Shown: one piece after another, positions 50,084 through 60,773 of the stretch | How the letters are laid out: each line of letters starts with the position of its first letter | Position numbering within the stretch: the first letter of the stretch is position 1 | Source of the DNA: Curtobacterium sp. MCPF17_002 | Lineage (GTDB): Bacteria; Actinomycetota; Actinomycetes; Actinomycetales; Microbacteriaceae | Reading direction: 5' to 3' | Assembly: GCF_003234115.2 (NCBI RefSeq) | Contig: NZ_CP126251.1 | Coordinates: 2,914,001-2,978,000 of the forward strand | Length of the DNA stretch: 64,000 bases | The notes under the pieces: model-generated | What the model was told of the DNA's origin: nothing | The model's database searches: none | Seen by the model: only the letters and a program-made list of their open reading frames with translations | Made by a program: the position numbers and the translations under genes

Positions 50084-51391
50084 GTGAAGCGCAGAGCGTT
50101 CCTCGCCGGCGGCATCGCCGGCGGGGCGGCCCTCACCCTGGCCGCGTGCTCCGGCACACTGCCCAAGGTCGACGCACAGGTCGCCGCCTTCGGACAGAAC
50201 GCCACCGGCACGGTGCACGTCTGGTGCCGCGCCGCCACCCAGGCCGGGCTGACGGCAGCCGTCGCCGGCTTCAACAAGGCGAACCCGAAGCTGCAGGTCG
50301 AGCTGACACCGGTGCCCGACGGGCAGTACGTGACCAAGCTCGCGACCGCGATCCGTGGCGGTGAGCCGCCGGACGTCGTCGACATCGACGACATCAACTC
50401 GCAGCTGTTCATCTTCCGCGAGGCGTTCGCCGACCTCACCGACGTCGTCAAGGGACTCGACTACTTCGACGAGATCTCCCCCGGCCACCTGCGTCTGCTC
50501 GAGTACAAGAGCCGGTACTACGGCCTGCCGTACCTGGCGGACAACTCGCAGCTCTTCGTCAACACCGAGCTGTTCGACAAGGCCGGGCTCGACGTCGAGG
50601 ACTCGACGAAGGACCTCGACAGCCTGCTCGCCGCGGCGAAGGCGATCCGGGAGACCGGCGACGACGTCTACGGGTGGTCGATCTCCGGGAACGCCGCGGG
50701 GATCATCGGGTTCGTCACCCAGCCACACGTCTGGGCCACCGGCGTCGACATGATGTCCGGTGCGGTCGGCTCGCAGCGGGCGAACATCACCGGCAACGAG
50801 GCCCTCGAACGGATGCTCGAGTTCTACCGGCAGCTGTGGAAGGACGGCGTGCTCTCGAAGGCGACGTACTCCGACGCCGGCACGACCTGGGGCGCCGACT
50901 TCCGGGCCGGGAAGGTCGGCATCTTCCCGACCTCGTACGGCGCGACCGTGCCCGCGGCCACCAAGGCGATGCGGGCGAAGATGCAGACCGTGCTGATCCC
51001 GTCGTGGGACGGCAAGCGGTCGTTCTTCGACGGCGGCGACAACATGTGCATCCCGAACGGGGCGGCGAACCCGTCCGGGGGTTGGGCGTTCATGCAGTAC
51101 GCGAACGGCCTGCAGCAGCAGCAGGCGCTGCCGGACGGGGGTTACTTCCCGACCCGCTCGGACGCGGCGACGCCGGCGTACCGGAAGAAGTACCCGCTCG
51201 CGTTCGGCCCGCTCGACGCGATCGACAAGGGGTACGCGCCGCAGACCCTCGCGTACAACCTGCTCAACAACCAGCCCTCGTCGCCGTACTTCGCGATGTT
51301 CCGCGAGGCCGTGTTCGGGTCCGGGACGACCGCCGCCATGAAGACGGCGCAGTCCGAGTACCAGCGCATCCTCGACCAGGTCCAGGCCTGA
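50084..51391 (+). CDS. ABC sugar-binding lipoprotein (MalE type)
   Basis: A 435-residue solute-binding protein: signal peptide with KRRAFLAGG and lipobox LAAC (Cys near residue 22), then a family-1 binding fold (VWCRAATQAG, PDVVDIDDIN, GLPYLADNSQLFVNTELFDKAG in pieces, WAFMQYANGLQQQQALPDGGYFPTR). GTG 50084 is four bases after the GH127 stop, so the genes are coupled. With the two following permeases it imports an oligosaccharide, probably the arabinose-containing GH127 substrate. The ATPase is encoded elsewhere (shared MsiK-type in actinobacteria). Confidence 0.94.
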   Translation: MKRRAFLAGGIAGGAALTLAACSGTLPKVDAQVAAFGQNATGTVHVWCRAATQAGLTAAVAGFNKANPKLQVELTPVPDGQYVTKLATAIRGGEPPDVVDIDDINSQLFIFREAFADLTDVVKGLDYFDEISPGHLRLLEYKSRYYGLPYLADNSQLFVNTELFDKAGLDVEDSTKDLDSLLAAAKAIRETGDDVYGWSISGNAAGIIGFVTQPHVWATGVDMMSGAVGSQRANITGNEALERMLEFYRQLWKDGVLSKATYSDAGTTWGADFRAGKVGIFPTSYGATVPAATKAMRAKMQTVLIPSWDGKRSFFDGGDNMCIPNGAANPSGGWAFMQYANGLQQQQALPDGGYFPTRSDAATPAYRKKYPLAFGPLDAIDKGYAPQTLAYNLLNNQPSSPYFAMFREAVFGSGTTAAMKTAQSEYQRILDQVQA

Positions 51392-51443
51392 CCGCTCCTC
51401 CCCGCTCGTCCCGCTCGTCTCGACTGCACAGAGAGGTGCACGC

Positions 51444-52409
51444 ATGTCGACCATCTCCACCCGGCGCACCGCCGGCCGGACCGGCGCCGGCCGTTCCACC
51501 GTGGGGCGTGGGCCGGGCCGCGGCCCGGTCCGCTCCCGGAACTCGCTCACCCACCCGCCGCGCACCGGGGCGGTGCTCGTCGCCCCGGCGATCCTGTTCG
51601 TGGCGGTGTTCGTCCTCGTCCCGCTCGTGTTCGCGCTCTACATCTCGTTCACGAACTGGCCCCTCATCGGGCCGTACCGGTTCATCGGACTGCAGAACTA
51701 CGCGACGCTGTTCCAGGACCCGACCTTCGTGCACGCCATCGGGTACACGCTGCTGTACACGGCGATCGTCACCCTGCCGATCCTCGCGCTCGGGTACTTC
51801 CTGGCCGTGCTCGTCCGGTCCCGCCGACGCGGCAGCACCCTGCTGCGGACGGTGTTCTTCCTGCCGTACGTGGTCGGTCTGACGACGCTCTCGTTCATGC
51901 TCGTCCTCGAGGCGCAGCCGAACTCCGGGGCCGTGAACATGGTGCTCCACTGGCTCGGCATCACCGACGGCAGCACGGCCTGGCTCGTGAACGGTCCCCT
52001 CGCCACGCTGCTCATCTGCGTGCTCGTGGTGTGGGCGGTGTCCGGGCTGACAATGGTGCTGCTCATGTCGGCGATGCAGGGCGTCCCCGACGAGGTGTAC
52101 GAGTCCGCGCAGCTCGAGGGCGCGTCCTGGTGGCAGACCGAGCGGCTCATCACGTTCCCGATGATCCGGCCCACGGTGGCACTCAGCGTGATCATCTCGG
52201 TGATCGGGTCCCTGCTGGCGTTCAACCAGTTCTACATCCTCACCCAGGGCGGTCCGGGCACCGAGACCACGACCATCGTCAACGCCATCTACAACCGCGG
52301 GTTCGTGAACCTGCAGCTCGGGGCGGCGACCGCGCAGTCGATCGCGCTCGTCATCGTCATCGCCGCCGTCACGGTGTTCCAGTTCTGGGCACTGCGAGAG
52401 AAGGACTGA
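51444..52409 (+). CDS. ABC sugar permease, MalF type
   Basis: A 321-residue, six-helix permease: long basic N-terminus (residues 1-40), VLVAPAILFVAVFVLVPLVFA, and the EAA motif ESAQLEGASWWQTERLITFPMI. Partner of the MalG-type subunit three bases downstream. Confidence 0.95.
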   Translation: MSTISTRRTAGRTGAGRSTVGRGPGRGPVRSRNSLTHPPRTGAVLVAPAILFVAVFVLVPLVFALYISFTNWPLIGPYRFIGLQNYATLFQDPTFVHAIGYTLLYTAIVTLPILALGYFLAVLVRSRRRGSTLLRTVFFLPYVVGLTTLSFMLVLEAQPNSGAVNMVLHWLGITDGSTAWLVNGPLATLLICVLVVWAVSGLTMVLLMSAMQGVPDEVYESAQLEGASWWQTERLITFPMIRPTVALSVIISVIGSLLAFNQFYILTQGGPGTETTTIVNAIYNRGFVNLQLGAATAQSIALVIVIAAVTVFQFWALREKD

Positions 52410-52412
52410 GCC

Positions 52413-53366
52413 ATGAGCACCACGACCTCGCGAGCCGGACTGGCCGCTCCGGACCTGTCGACGCGGACCCTCACCACCGAGGGCGACGGGCGACGCCGAC
52501 GCCACCACCAGGGCAGCGTCCGCCACCCGCGCGACACCGCCGTGAAGCGCACCCTCTACGTGATCGCGGGCGTCGGTTCCGCGCTCGTGTTCGGGGTCCC
52601 GCTGATCTGGTCGATCCTCCGCGCGTTCCAGTCCGAGGCCGTCATCACGCAGGCCCCGAACGCCGCGACGTTCTTCCAGCTCGGATGGCAGAACTTCGCC
52701 GCCGTGTTCAACTCGTCGTCGCACCTGCTCACCGGCGTGTTCAACTCGGTGATCGTGTCGGTGTGCACGGCGGTCCTCACCGCCGTCATCGCGACGATGG
52801 CCGGCTACGGGTTCGCCCGCTTCCGGTTCCGTGGGTCCGGCCTGGTGTTCGGGCTCGTCCTGCTGACGATGATGGTGCCGTTCCAGGCGATCCTCACGCC
52901 GCTGTACCTCGAGCTGAACGCGATGAAGCTCACGAACTCGCTCCTCGGGCTCGTGCTCTTCTACACGACGGTGAACCTGCCGTTCGGGGTGTTCGTGATG
53001 CGGAACGCGTTCGAGTCGATCCCGACCGAGCTCGAGGACTCGGCGTTCGTCGACGGCGCCTCGCGCTTCCGGGTCGTCGTGTCGGTGCTCCGTCCTCTGC
53101 TCCTGCCCGGTGTCGCGACCGCTGCGCTCTACGCGTTCCTGGCGTCGTGGACGGAGTTCCTCGGGGCGCTGACCTTCCTCACGAAGGACTCGCTCTACAC
53201 GTTGCCCGTCGCGCTGCTCAACCTGCAGACCGGGGCGTACGGGCAGGTGTCGTACGGGAACCTCGTCGCCGGGTCGGTCGTGGCGATGATCCCGTGCATC
53301 GCGCTCTACGTCGGGCTGCAGCGGTTCTACGTCGCGGGGCTGTCGTCCGGTGCGCTGAAGGGCTGA
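52413..53366 (+). CDS. ABC sugar permease, MalG type
   Basis: A 317-residue permease: hydrophilic 45-residue N-terminus, six helices, and EAA motif LEDSAFVDGASRFRVVVSVL. It ends the GH127-malE-F-G operon. A 65-base palindromic element follows after a short gap. Confidence 0.95.
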   Translation: MSTTTSRAGLAAPDLSTRTLTTEGDGRRRRHHQGSVRHPRDTAVKRTLYVIAGVGSALVFGVPLIWSILRAFQSEAVITQAPNAATFFQLGWQNFAAVFNSSSHLLTGVFNSVIVSVCTAVLTAVIATMAGYGFARFRFRGSGLVFGLVLLTMMVPFQAILTPLYLELNAMKLTNSLLGLVLFYTTVNLPFGVFVMRNAFESIPTELEDSAFVDGASRFRVVVSVLRPLLLPGVATAALYAFLASWTEFLGALTFLTKDSLYTLPVALLNLQTGAYGQVSYGNLVAGSVVAMIPCIALYVGLQRFYVAGLSSGALKG

Positions 53367-53405
53367 CGGTCGGGTCGCCCCCTCGCACCGTGCGAGGAGG
53401 CGCTC

Positions 53406-53470
53406 CGGTGCGAGGTTCCGGACTCGGTGCGAGGCGGTCGGGCCTGCACCGAGTACGGAACCTCGCACCG
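53406..53470. repeat. 65-bp palindromic element, copy 3
   Basis: CGGTGCGAGGTTCCG... to ...CCTCGCACCG with the same outer ends and length as copies 1 and 2 but a diverged middle (CTCGGTGCGAGG, CTGCACCGAG). It lies between convergent malG-type and LacI genes. Confidence 0.85.
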
Positions 53471-53546
53471 GACGGCACGGGCCACGCGAGCGCTAGCGAG
53501 CGGCACGCGAGCGCCGCGCACGGTGCGAGGCTGGCGCCCCGGCGCC

Positions 53547-54596
53547 CTACGCGCTCCGGCGCACCACGAGCTCGGGCAGGAGCAGCGTCTCGTCGCGGGG
53601 CTCCCCCTCGACCAGGGCCCGCACCGTGTCGAGCACCCGCTCCCCCATCGCCCGGAAGTCCTGCCGCACGGTGGTGAGCGGCGGCGTGAAGTGCGCGGCC
53701 TCGGGGACGTCGTCGAACCCCACCACGGCGATGTCGTCGGGGACGCGGAGCCCCTCGTCGGCGAAGGCGTGCAGTGCCCCGAGCGCCATCTGGTCGTTCC
53801 CGGCGAAGACCGCGTCGACGGTGTGCACGTCGATCGTCCGCGCCGCCTGGAACCCGCTCGCCGGGGTCCAGTCGCCGTCGAGCACGACCGGTTCGAGGCC
53901 GGCCTCGTGCATGATCCGCACGTAGGTCTCGCGGCGCACCTCTGATTCCTGGGAGACGCTCGGGCCGGCGATGTGCACGATCCGTCGGTGTCCGCGGCCG
54001 AACAGGTGCTCCATCACGAGCGACGTCCCGGCGACCTGGTCGATCGCGACGGCGGCGACGCTCGGTGCGATCGGCGCGCGGGCGGCGTCGCGCTGCACGG
54101 CGTTGGACACGACGACCGGCACGGTGACGGGCACGGTCAGCGAGGCGAGGGCGTCGAGCACGCGGTTGTCGGCGGCGACCAGGACGATCGCGGCGACGTC
54201 CTGGGCGAGCAGCGTCGTGATCGCGGCGGACAGGTCGCCGGGGCGCGGGTCGTCGGGCAGTGTCGACAGGAGCACGTGGTACCCGGCCGAGCGCGCTGCC
54301 CGCTCGAAGCCGATGGCGGTGCTCGACGGTCCGTACAGGGCGTCGCCCGCGGTGATGATGCCGAGCGCGCGGCTGCGTCCCCCGGCGAGCGCCCGGGCTG
54401 CGGCGCGCGGGCGGTACCCGAGCTCGGTGACGGCGTCGGAGACCTGCGTGCGGTACTGCTCGCGGACCGTCGGGTCGCCGTTGATGACGCGGGAGACGGT
54501 CTGGTGCGACACCCCGGCGCGTTCGGCGACGTCGAAGATCGTCGGGGCCTTCCGGCGCTTGCCGCCCTTGCCCTCGGGGGCGGTCGTGGTGCTCAC
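53547..54596 (-). CDS. LacI family transcriptional regulator (probable arabinose repressor)
   Basis: A 349-residue LacI regulator: helix-turn-helix TIFDVAERAGVSHQTVSRVING (residues 19-40), hinge RPRAAARALAGGRS, and an effector domain (LGIITAGDALYG, GNDQMALGALHAF, VVGFDDVPEAAHFTPPLTTVRQ in pieces). It is divergent from the chvE operon, whose promoter has GTGAGCGCTCAC, the same operator found twice at araB. It is the best candidate for the repressor of both units, responding to L-arabinose. Confidence 0.94.
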   Translation of the reverse strand: MSTTTAPEGKGGKRRKAPTIFDVAERAGVSHQTVSRVINGDPTVREQYRTQVSDAVTELGYRPRAAARALAGGRSRALGIITAGDALYGPSSTAIGFERAARSAGYHVLLSTLPDDPRPGDLSAAITTLLAQDVAAIVLVAADNRVLDALASLTVPVTVPVVVSNAVQRDAARAPIAPSVAAVAIDQVAGTSLVMEHLFGRGHRRIVHIAGPSVSQESEVRRETYVRIMHEAGLEPVVLDGDWTPASGFQAARTIDVHTVDAVFAGNDQMALGALHAFADEGLRVPDDIAVVGFDDVPEAAHFTPPLTTVRQDFRAMGERVLDTVRALVEGEPRDETLLLPELVVRRSA

Positions 54597-54657
54597 GTCG
54601 CCAACCGTACCGCGCAGTCCGGCCAGCGCTGCAAGATCCCGAAACGGTCACGCCCAG

Positions 54658-54698
54658 TTGACACCCCGTCACGGAACCCCCAGGATGTGAGCGCTCAC
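54658..54698 (+). promoter_or_regulatory. chvE-gguAB promoter with LacI operator
   Basis: -35 TTGACA (54658-54663), 17-base spacer, -10 CAGGAT (54681-54686). The perfect palindrome GTGAGCGCTCAC (54687-54698) sits at the start of transcription. The block CCAGGATGTGAGCGCTCAC is identical to that of the araB promoter. Confidence 0.8.
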
Positions 54699-54777
54699 AT
54701 GAGCAATTCCCACGGGGCACAGCAGCCCCGGCACCCCAGCGCGTCGAGGACGACGCGAGAGGAACAGAGGTACTTCG

Positions 54778-55908
54778 ATGATGAAGCGCAGGATCTTGGC
54801 CGGGGCCGCAGCCCTCGGCATCGCGATCTCCCTGGCCGCGTGCTCGGCCGGCGGCCGCGCCTCCACCGACGGTGGCGGCAGCAGCGACTCGAACAAGGGC
54901 GCCCTCGTCGGCGTCGCGATGCCGACCAAGGTGTCGGAACGCTGGATCAAGGACGGGAACGCCGTCAAGAGCGACCTCGAGAAGGCCGGCTACAAGGTCG
55001 ACCTCGAGTACGCGGACAACAAGATCCCGCAGCAGGTCCAGCAGGTCAGCAACATGATCACGAAGGGCGCGAAGGTCCTCATCGTCGCGTCCATCGACGG
55101 CGGATCGCTGTCCGACCAGCTCGACGCCGCGAAGAAGGCCGGCATCAAGGTCATCTCCTACGACCGCCTGCTCACCGGCAACAAGAACGTCGACTACTAC
55201 GTGTCGTTCGACAACGAGAAGGTCGGCGTCGACCAGGCGAACAGCCTCCTCACCGGCCTGGGCGTCCTCGACGCCGACGGCAAGAAGACCGGTGAGAAGG
55301 GTCCGTTCAACATCGAGGTCTTCGCCGGTTCGCCCGACGACAACAACGCGACGTTCTTCTTCAACGGCGCGATGAAGACCCTCAAGCCGTACCTCGACGA
55401 CGGCACGATCAAGATCGGCTCCGGCCAGGACGGCTTCACGCAGGCCGCCACGCTGCAGTGGGACCCGGCCACGGCCAAGGCCCGCATGCAGAACCTCGTC
55501 GCGAAGTCGTACTCCGGCGGCACCACGCTGAACGGCGTGCTCTCGCCCTACGACGGCATGTCGATCGGCATCATCTCGGCGCTCCAGGGTGCCGGGTACG
55601 GCACGAGCAGCCGTCCGCTCCCGACCATCACCGGTCAGGACGCCGAGGCCGCCAGCGTGAAGTCGATCGTCGCCGGCCAGCAGTACTCCACCATCTACAA
55701 GGACACGCGCCAGCTGGCCGAGAAGTCCGCGTCGATGGCCGAGGACCTGCTCACGGGCAAGACCCCGAAGGTCAACGACACGAAGACCTACGACAACAAG
55801 GTCAAGGTCGTCCCGACCTTCCTGTTCCAGCCGACGGTCGTCACCAAGGAGAACTACCAGAAGGTCCTCATCGACTCCGGGTACTACACCGAAGCCGACC
55901 TGAAGTAG
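54778..55908 (+). CDS. chvE: ChvE-type monosaccharide-binding lipoprotein
   Basis: A 376-residue lipoprotein: signal [16 protein letters not shown] with lipobox LAAC (Cys near residue 22), then the family-4 sugar-binding fold with [51 protein letters not shown] in pieces, typical of ChvE (binding arabinose, galactose and other aldoses). ATG 54778 or the adjacent ATG 54781 starts it. First gene of chvE-gguA-gguB; a hairpin after it probably keeps binding-protein levels above those of the transporter. Confidence 0.94.
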   Translation: MMKRRILAGAAALGIAISLAACSAGGRASTDGGGSSDSNKGALVGVAMPTKVSERWIKDGNAVKSDLEKAGYKVDLEYADNKIPQQVQQVSNMITKGAKVLIVASIDGGSLSDQLDAAKKAGIKVISYDRLLTGNKNVDYYVSFDNEKVGVDQANSLLTGLGVLDADGKKTGEKGPFNIEVFAGSPDDNNATFFFNGAMKTLKPYLDDGTIKIGSGQDGFTQAATLQWDPATAKARMQNLVAKSYSGGTTLNGVLSPYDGMSIGIISALQGAGYGTSSRPLPTITGQDAEAASVKSIVAGQQYSTIYKDTRQLAEKSASMAEDLLTGKTPKVNDTKTYDNKVKVVPTFLFQPTVVTKENYQKVLIDSGYYTEADLK

Positions 55909-55923
55909 TCGCAACCCCTTCAC

Positions 55924-55965
55924 GGACCGGAGGCGCGTGGCCACCCCGCCCCGCGCCTCCAGTCC
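55924..55965 (+). terminator. intercistronic hairpin between chvE and gguA
   Basis: GGACCGGAGGCGCGTGG (55924-55940) pairs with CCCCGCGCCTCCAGTCC (55949-55965) with two mismatches and an 8-base loop. Its stem matches the 1250 terminator. Position suggests partial termination or mRNA stabilisation after chvE. Confidence 0.7.
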
Positions 55966-56063
55966 GCTCTCCCCCGGACCGCAGGGCACGGTGCCAGCGC
56001 ACCACGCGCCTGGCGGTCCGTCCCACCCGCGCGCGCGAGCGCGCACTACGGAAGGCGGTCGAC

Positions 56064-57600
<1,537 letters not shown>

Positions 57601-57614
<14 letters not shown>

Positions 57615-58782
57615 GTCCGCCGCCGGCTACCTCACCGGGCAGCTCCGACAGATCGGCCTGTTCATCGCGCTGATCGTCATCGTCATCTTCTTCCAGGTGA
57701 CGACGAACGGCATCACCCTCGCCCCGATCAACGTCTCGAACCTGATCGTCCAGAACAGCTACATCCTCATCCTCGCCATCGGCATGGTGATGGTCATCAT
57801 CGCCGGGCACATCGACCTGTCCGTCGGGTCGGTCGTCGCCTTCACCGGGGCGATGGCGGGGGTGATGATCACGCAGTGGGGCCTCCCCTGGCCCGTCGCG
57901 GTGGTCCTCTGCCTCGTCATCGGCGCACTGGTCGGCGCCTGGCAGGGCTTCTGGATCGCCTACTTCGGGATCCCGGCGTTCATCGTGACCCTGGCGGGCA
58001 TGCTCGCCTTCCGCGGAGCCGCCCAGATCGCCCTGCAGAACCAGCAGATCTCGCCGTTCCCGCAGGGGTTCCGGTCGCTCGGCTCCGGGTTCCTGCCGGC
58101 GTTCGGGTCCAGCGGGTACGAGCCGCTCACGATGATCCTCGGCTTCGCGGCCGCGGCGGTCATGGTGGTCGTCGCGTTCCGCGGTCGCGCCACCCGCCGG
58201 AAGTACCAGCTCGAGAGCGAGCCGTTCCCCTGGTTCATCGTCAAGCTGGCGTTCGGCGTCGTCCTCGTCATCTACGTCGCACTGCTCCTCGCCAGCTACA
58301 ACGGCACCCCGATCGTGCTCGTCATCCTCGGGCTGCTCGTGGTCGTGTACTCGGTCATCATGCGGAGCGCGGTGTTCGGCCGGCACATCTACGCGATCGG
58401 CGGCAACGCCCTGGCCGCGCAGCTGTCCGGCGTGAAGACGAAGCGCGTCACGTTCCTGCTCTTCGTCAACATGGGTGTCATCTCGGCGCTCGCGGGTGTG
58501 GTGTTCACCGGGCAGCTCAACCTCGCCTCGCCGAGCGCGGGCAACGGGTTCGAGCTCGACGCCATCGCGGCCGTGTTCATCGGTGGCGCGGCCGTCACGG
58601 GCGGCATCGGCACCGTGCCGGGAGCCATCGTCGGTGGTCTCATCATCGGCATCCTCAACAACGGCATGTCGATCCTCGGCGTCGGCACGGAGTTCCAGTC
58701 GCTCATCAAGGGCCTGGTGCTGCTCGCCGCGGTCGCGTTCGACGTGTTCAACAAGCGCCGGGCGGCGTCCGCGCGGAAGTAG
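57601..58782 (+). CDS. gguB: GguB-type sugar ABC permease
   Basis: A 393-residue permease with about ten helices, of the branched-chain/ribose class (BPD_transp_2). [23 protein letters not shown] is the family signature, [23 protein letters not shown] the cytoplasmic coupling region, and [18 protein letters not shown] the last loop. ATG 57601 overlaps the ATPase stop. It completes the chvE-gguA-gguB uptake system for L-arabinose or a related aldose. Confidence 0.95.
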
Positions 58783-58834
58783 GGCGCGTCGCGCGGCTCG
58801 CGTCGCGCGTCGCTCGTCGCGCGTCGCTCGCTTG

Positions 58835-58885
58835 GTGAGCAGGAATGGTCGGGTCCCGTCTGGGGACCCGACCATTGCTGCTCAC
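58835..58885. terminator. 22-bp bidirectional terminator hairpin
   Basis: 58835-58857 pairs with 58863-58885 with one mismatch; the inner AATGGTCGGGTCCC/GGGACCCGACCATT is perfect. It lies between gguB and the convergent GH13 gene, overlapping the end of the latter. Just before it, 58800-58830 has two tandem copies of GTCGCGCGTCGCTC. Confidence 0.85.
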
Positions 58886-60222
58886 GATCGAGACAGGACC
58901 GCCCACCCCCGGGCCTGGAGGCGCACGGTCCCGTTCCCGAGATCCGCGCCGCCCGCCTCCACCTGCGTCGCGTCGGCCGCGGGCAGCTCGACGGGATCGG
59001 CCGCCAGGTTCAGGGCGGTCACCACCGCGGCGTCGGCCGTCGCGGTGCGCAGGACGATCGCCGTGTTCGTCAGGTGCACGACGTCGGTGTGGGCACGGTG
59101 CAGCCACGGGTTGCGACGGCGGAGGGCGATGAGCGCCTCGTGCGAGTGCGTGATCGTGGTCGGCGCGGGCACCTCGTCGGGGAACGCCGGGCGGACGGCG
59201 TCGTCACCGCCCTCGCGCTCCTCCTTCATCCCCGTCCAGCCGAACTCGTCGCCGGCGTAGACGCTCGGGGTGCCCGCGACGGTGAACAGGACCGCGGCGG
59301 CGTGCTCGGCGAAGTCCTCCCCCACCGCGCTCGCGATGCGGGTGACGTCGTGGTTCCCGACGAACGTGCTCGGCACGAACGTCGCCAGGAGCGCATCGTG
59401 CCGCTCGATCGCGTGCGCGAGCTCGTGGCAGTTGCCGTCCGCGATGCCGTGCCAGATCCCCTGCCACAGTTCGTACTGCGTGGTCGAGTCCATCGTCGAC
59501 TCGCGGACGATCGCGGCCGCGTCCCCGTGGATCACCTCGCCGCTGAACCAGGCGTCCGGGAACCGCTCTCGCACGCGCGGCAGCACCCGCGCCCAGAACG
59601 CCGGCGGCACGGCGTACGCGGCGTCGAGCCGCCACCCGTCGACCCCGCGTCCGAGCCAGTACGTCATCACCTCGACCACGAGGTCCTCGGTCGCGCGCGC
59701 GCCGTGGTCGAGCGCGACGAGGATGTCGTGCCCCTCGAAGTTCCCGGTGCGCACCGCGTCCCCGGGCTCCCAGCCGTCCCAGTCCACCGCGAAGAGGTCG
59801 GCCGTCGCTGCCCGTGGCCCCTCGGCCTCGAGCGCCCGGAAGGCGGGGTGCTCCCGCCCCACGTGGTTGAAGACGCCGTCGAGCAGGACCCGGACGCCAC
59901 GCTCGTGCGCGGCGGCGACGAGCCTGTCGAAGTCGTCGTCGTCACCGAGCCGAGGGTCGATCCGGAAGTGGTCCACCGTGTCGTAGCCGTGGGTCGAGCT
60001 CGCGAACACCGGGCCGAGCAGCAGACCGTTCAGGCCGAGGTCGACGACGTGGTCGAGCCACCCCGCGATCCGGCCCAGCCGGTGCTCGAGGGGCCGGTCG
60101 GCCACCGGTGTCTCCGGGCGGACCTCGGCGCCGACGAAGCCGAGCGGGTACACGTGCCACCACAGCACGTGCGGGACCCAGGCGGGTTCGGGCGGCAGGG
60201 CGGCGCTGGTGTCGATGCTCAC
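58882..60222 (-). CDS. GH13 alpha-amylase-family glycosidase
   Basis: A 446-residue cytoplasmic GH13 enzyme: LLLGPVFASSTHGYDTVDHF (start of domain B region), LLDGVFNHVG (conserved region I), DGWRLDAAY with the nucleophile Asp, SGEVIHGD with the acid Glu, and GNHDVTR (region IV). Length and spacing resemble short cyclomaltodextrinase/maltogenic-like glycosidases without extra domains. GTG 60222 or 60228 starts it; no strong ribosome site. Convergent with gguB. Confidence 0.88.
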   Translation of the reverse strand: MSIDTSAALPPEPAWVPHVLWWHVYPLGFVGAEVRPETPVADRPLEHRLGRIAGWLDHVVDLGLNGLLLGPVFASSTHGYDTVDHFRIDPRLGDDDDFDRLVAAAHERGVRVLLDGVFNHVGREHPAFRALEAEGPRAATADLFAVDWDGWEPGDAVRTGNFEGHDILVALDHGARATEDLVVEVMTYWLGRGVDGWRLDAAYAVPPAFWARVLPRVRERFPDAWFSGEVIHGDAAAIVRESTMDSTTQYELWQGIWHGIADGNCHELAHAIERHDALLATFVPSTFVGNHDVTRIASAVGEDFAEHAAAVLFTVAGTPSVYAGDEFGWTGMKEEREGGDDAVRPAFPDEVPAPTTITHSHEALIALRRRNPWLHRAHTDVVHLTNTAIVLRTATADAAVVTALNLAADPVELPAADATQVEAGGADLGNGTVRLQARGWAVLSRS

Positions 60223-60328
60223 CGCCACGATCGTGCCAGCCGGACCTGAGTCGCGTGCGACCGTGCTGTGCGTGCCGCTGGTGCTGCGTGTGCCTCTGCT
60301 GTGCACCGAGCGGGACGGCAGGACGAGG

Positions 60329-60736
60329 ATGGGCCGCATGGGACGAGCCATCAGGACCGCAGCGCACGCCGAGGCGTCGGAGTCGGCGCACGCGGAACGC
60401 ACCTGCGCGGGGTGCGGCCGCCGGATGTCGAAGTCCACTGCCCCCGAGGCGAAGTGGTGCTCCGCCGCCTGCCGCAAGCACGGCGTCGACGACACCGACC
60501 GCGCGCTCGAACAGCGGATCGACGAACTCCTCGCCGCGCGGGCACGGTCGTCGAGCATCTGCCCCTCCGAGGTCGCCCGCGCACTCGATCCCGACGACTG
60601 GCGCGACCTGATGGAACCCGCGCGTCGAGCCGCGCGTCGCATGGTCGCCCGCGGCGAGGTCGAGATCACGCAGCACGGCGTCGTCATCGACCCGTCAACG
60701 GCGAAGGGTCCCATCCGTATCCGCCGACCGCGCTGA
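60329..60736 (+). CDS. DUF2256/DUF3253 domain protein
   Basis: A 135-residue protein: CAGCGRRM...KWCSAACRKHG is a CxxC...CxxxC zinc ribbon of the DUF2256 type, followed by a helical DUF3253 winged-helix module (SICPSEVARALDPDDWRDLMEPARR, in pieces, then RGEVEITQHG). Together they suggest a small nucleic-acid-binding protein. Starts at ATG 60329 or 60338. Upstream of the PRISE-like reductase gene by 37 bases. Confidence 0.8.
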   Translation: MGRMGRAIRTAAHAEASESAHAERTCAGCGRRMSKSTAPEAKWCSAACRKHGVDDTDRALEQRIDELLAARARSSSICPSEVARALDPDDWRDLMEPARRAARRMVARGEVEITQHGVVIDPSTAKGPIRIRRPR

Positions 60737-60773
60737 GGGAACACCCGTGGCACGACACGTGTTGGGGAACGTG

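Noticed and set aside
58905-58930. GCCTGGAGGC copy at the end of the GH13 gene
   Set aside because: It encodes the normal LQARGWAVL ending of this enzyme family; no second end is present.
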